DNA of 64,000 nucleotides, from assembly GCA_942493265.1 (NCBI GenBank), contig OW818688.1, positions 2,852,001 to 2,916,000 on the forward strand. Reading direction: 5' to 3'. The notes beneath the pieces are model-generated. The model saw only the letters and a program-made list of their open reading frames with translations, made no database searches and was not told where the DNA came from. This stretch comes from UBA12481 sp942493265 (GTDB taxonomy: Bacteria > Bacteroidota > Bacteroidia > Bacteroidales > UBA12481). Shown piece by piece: positions 63,335 through 64,000 of the stretch (within the stretch, counting starts at the first letter, position 1; the number at the start of each line of letters is the position of its first letter). Position numbers and translations under genes: made by a program.

Positions 63335-63814
63335 ATGAAAAAACACATCAAGTCGATTATCCTATGTGGATTCGTATCATTTTTTGTGATGGGTATTCAA
63401 GCTCAAAACTGTAAGAATGATAATGATTTGGACAATTCCGCGAATACGCCAGTTGAAATTATTAAGGGAACAGTGATTGATTTCAACAATGACGGTGTCT
63501 GGGATTTTGTGACATTCGGATTGGACGGTCCGGCTTCCTATAAGGTTTCCACGGTTGAGCTGGGGGATGAGAACGGTAACATGCTGGTTGAGATTGGTAG
63601 TTTTTCCAGTTTTTCTAAGGAAGGGGAAGCCTGGTATGTAATAAATCTGAATGACATTAAAACACCCATGGATTTTACTTTGAGGGTTCATGTCGTGAAG
63701 CACAAGGCATCCAAAACCGATGGAAGTGACCTGTCTGCTACAGCTGCCGGTACCGGTACTACCGCTTTACCTCTTGATCCTGAAGAGACCATTTTGATTG
63801 TTAAGTATCCGTAA
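63335..63814 (+). CDS. Small secreted protein of unknown function
   Basis: The 159-residue protein has a signal peptide (about 1-23, ending IQAQ) and a mature beta-rich part. DFNNDGVWDFVTFG resembles a calcium-binding D-x-N-x-D-G loop as in FG-GAP or dockerin-like repeats. The end is Thr/Ala/Gly-rich (SATAAGTGTTALPLDPEE). One Cys lies near the mature N terminus. No family is recognised. The gene stands alone with its own -7 box, a strong Shine-Dalgarno site and a terminator, so it may be well expressed. It is divergent from the CHAT gene and upstream of the rpsL promoter. Function unknown. Confidence 0.82.
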   Translation: MKKHIKSIILCGFVSFFVMGIQAQNCKNDNDLDNSANTPVEIIKGTVIDFNNDGVWDFVTFGLDGPASYKVSTVELGDENGNMLVEIGSFSSFSKEGEAWYVINLNDIKTPMDFTLRVHVVKHKASKTDGSDLSATAAGTGTTALPLDPEETILIVKYP

Positions 63815-63843
63815 CCCGGATTCAATCAGGTCAATGATCTTAT

Positions 63844-63870
63844 AGTCCCGTTCATGCGGGACTTTTTTTT
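63844..63870 (+). terminator. Rho-independent terminator of the small secreted protein gene
   Basis: A perfect 7-bp stem (AGTCCCG / CGGGACT) with a 6-base loop is followed by seven further T. It lies 30 bases past the stop codon. Confidence 0.93.
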
Positions 63871-63888
63871 GGATATTTTTCATTGACG

Positions 63889-63919
63889 TTCGTTTTTGTG
63901 AAAAAAACTTTTACCTTTG
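63889..63919 (+). promoter_or_regulatory. Promoter of the rpsL operon
   Basis: TACCTTTG at 63912-63919 is a perfect -7 box. TTCG at 63889-63892, 19 bases upstream, is a weak -33 box within a T-rich stretch. Transcription would begin near 63925, about 40 bases before rpsL. Confidence 0.65.
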
Positions 63920-63964
63920 CGAACCATTTTGTTAAAAACAGACGGGTTTTAAAAATAGCTCATA

Positions 63965-64000
63965 ATGCCTACGATACAGCAATTAGTTAGAAAAGGAAGA
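63965..64000 (+). CDS. rpsL: 30S ribosomal protein S12, first 12 codons
   Basis: The frame MPTIQQLVRKGR is the conserved start of ribosomal protein S12, which sits at the decoding centre of the small subunit. The gene is cut by the window end. In most bacteria rpsL is followed by rpsG and fusA, so the canonical EF-G gene probably lies just outside the window. The preceding -7 box TACCTTTG supports this as an operon start. Confidence 0.93.
   Translation, partial: MPTIQQLVRKGR

Overview
This window reads as a chromosomal segment of a Bacteroidota bacterium, most likely an environmental, free-living member of the Bacteroidales/Marinilabiliales type. The evidence is lineage-typical genes (DUF4290, DUF4492 ahead of cydAB, a gliding-motility-type C-terminal domain, a type IX secretion sorting domain, a PorV-like protein), promoters of the Bacteroidota -7 form TAnnTTTG, few Shine-Dalgarno sites, and many twin-arginine-type signals on sugar oxidoreductases. 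No phage, transposase, CRISPR, tRNA or rRNA was recognised.

Layout. 1-2.7 kb: a histidine kinase (cut by the window edge) with its OmpR-type regulator, a CoA-binding protein and a DUF2807 protein. 2.7-9.2 kb: a glycan locus with two DUF1080 proteins flanking a Gfo/Idh oxidoreductase, and a divergent GH38 alpha-mannosidase. 9.2-11.3 kb: a pirin and a trans-sulfuration-type PLP enzyme. 11.4-17.9 kb: a compact aromatic amino acid operon on the minus strand, pheA - aminotransferase - tyrA - DAHP synthase/chorismate mutase - aroA - aroC. It is preceded by a short gene for a 30-residue leader peptide with nine Phe and three Tyr, followed by a Rho-independent terminator just before pheA and by a sequence able to form an antiterminator. 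This is a complete-looking translation-coupled attenuator and the most interesting object in the window. 17.9-24.4 kb: a transglutaminase-like lipoprotein and a second sugar locus (MFS transporter, TIM-barrel protein, Gfo/Idh oxidoreductase). Both sugar loci fit the oxidation/elimination route of glycoside breakdown.

24.4-29.2 kb: a respiratory cluster. A tetraheme NapC/NirT-like cytochrome fused to a SUMF1/FGE-like domain is divergent from DUF4492-cydA-cydB, and cydB is followed by a 39-residue single-helix protein that may be a CydX-type subunit. 29.2-40.2 kb: pssA, a PorV/PorQ-like protein, a 2469-residue type IX secretion cargo built from 13 beta-sandwich modules in a four-module cycle, and a small Cys/Lys-rich secreted protein. 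39.6-44.2 kb: rsfS-ftsH-lutC-like-cdsA-psd. With pssA, the window holds CDP-diacylglycerol to phosphatidylethanolamine synthesis.

44.3-56.6 kb is housekeeping: birA, pyrE and a Nudix gene with overlapping start codons, coaD, then grpE-dnaJ-ABC transporter-NtrC-like regulator, murA (Asp in place of the catalytic Cys), DUF4290 and uvrD. 56.7-64 kb: a gliding-motility C-terminal-domain protein, an EF-G paralogue with altered GTPase motifs, an exported TPR-CHAT protein, a small secreted protein with an unusually strong Shine-Dalgarno site, and the first 12 codons of rpsL, which starts the ribosomal protein region beyond the window.

Functions are assigned from motifs and remembered families; no database search was run.
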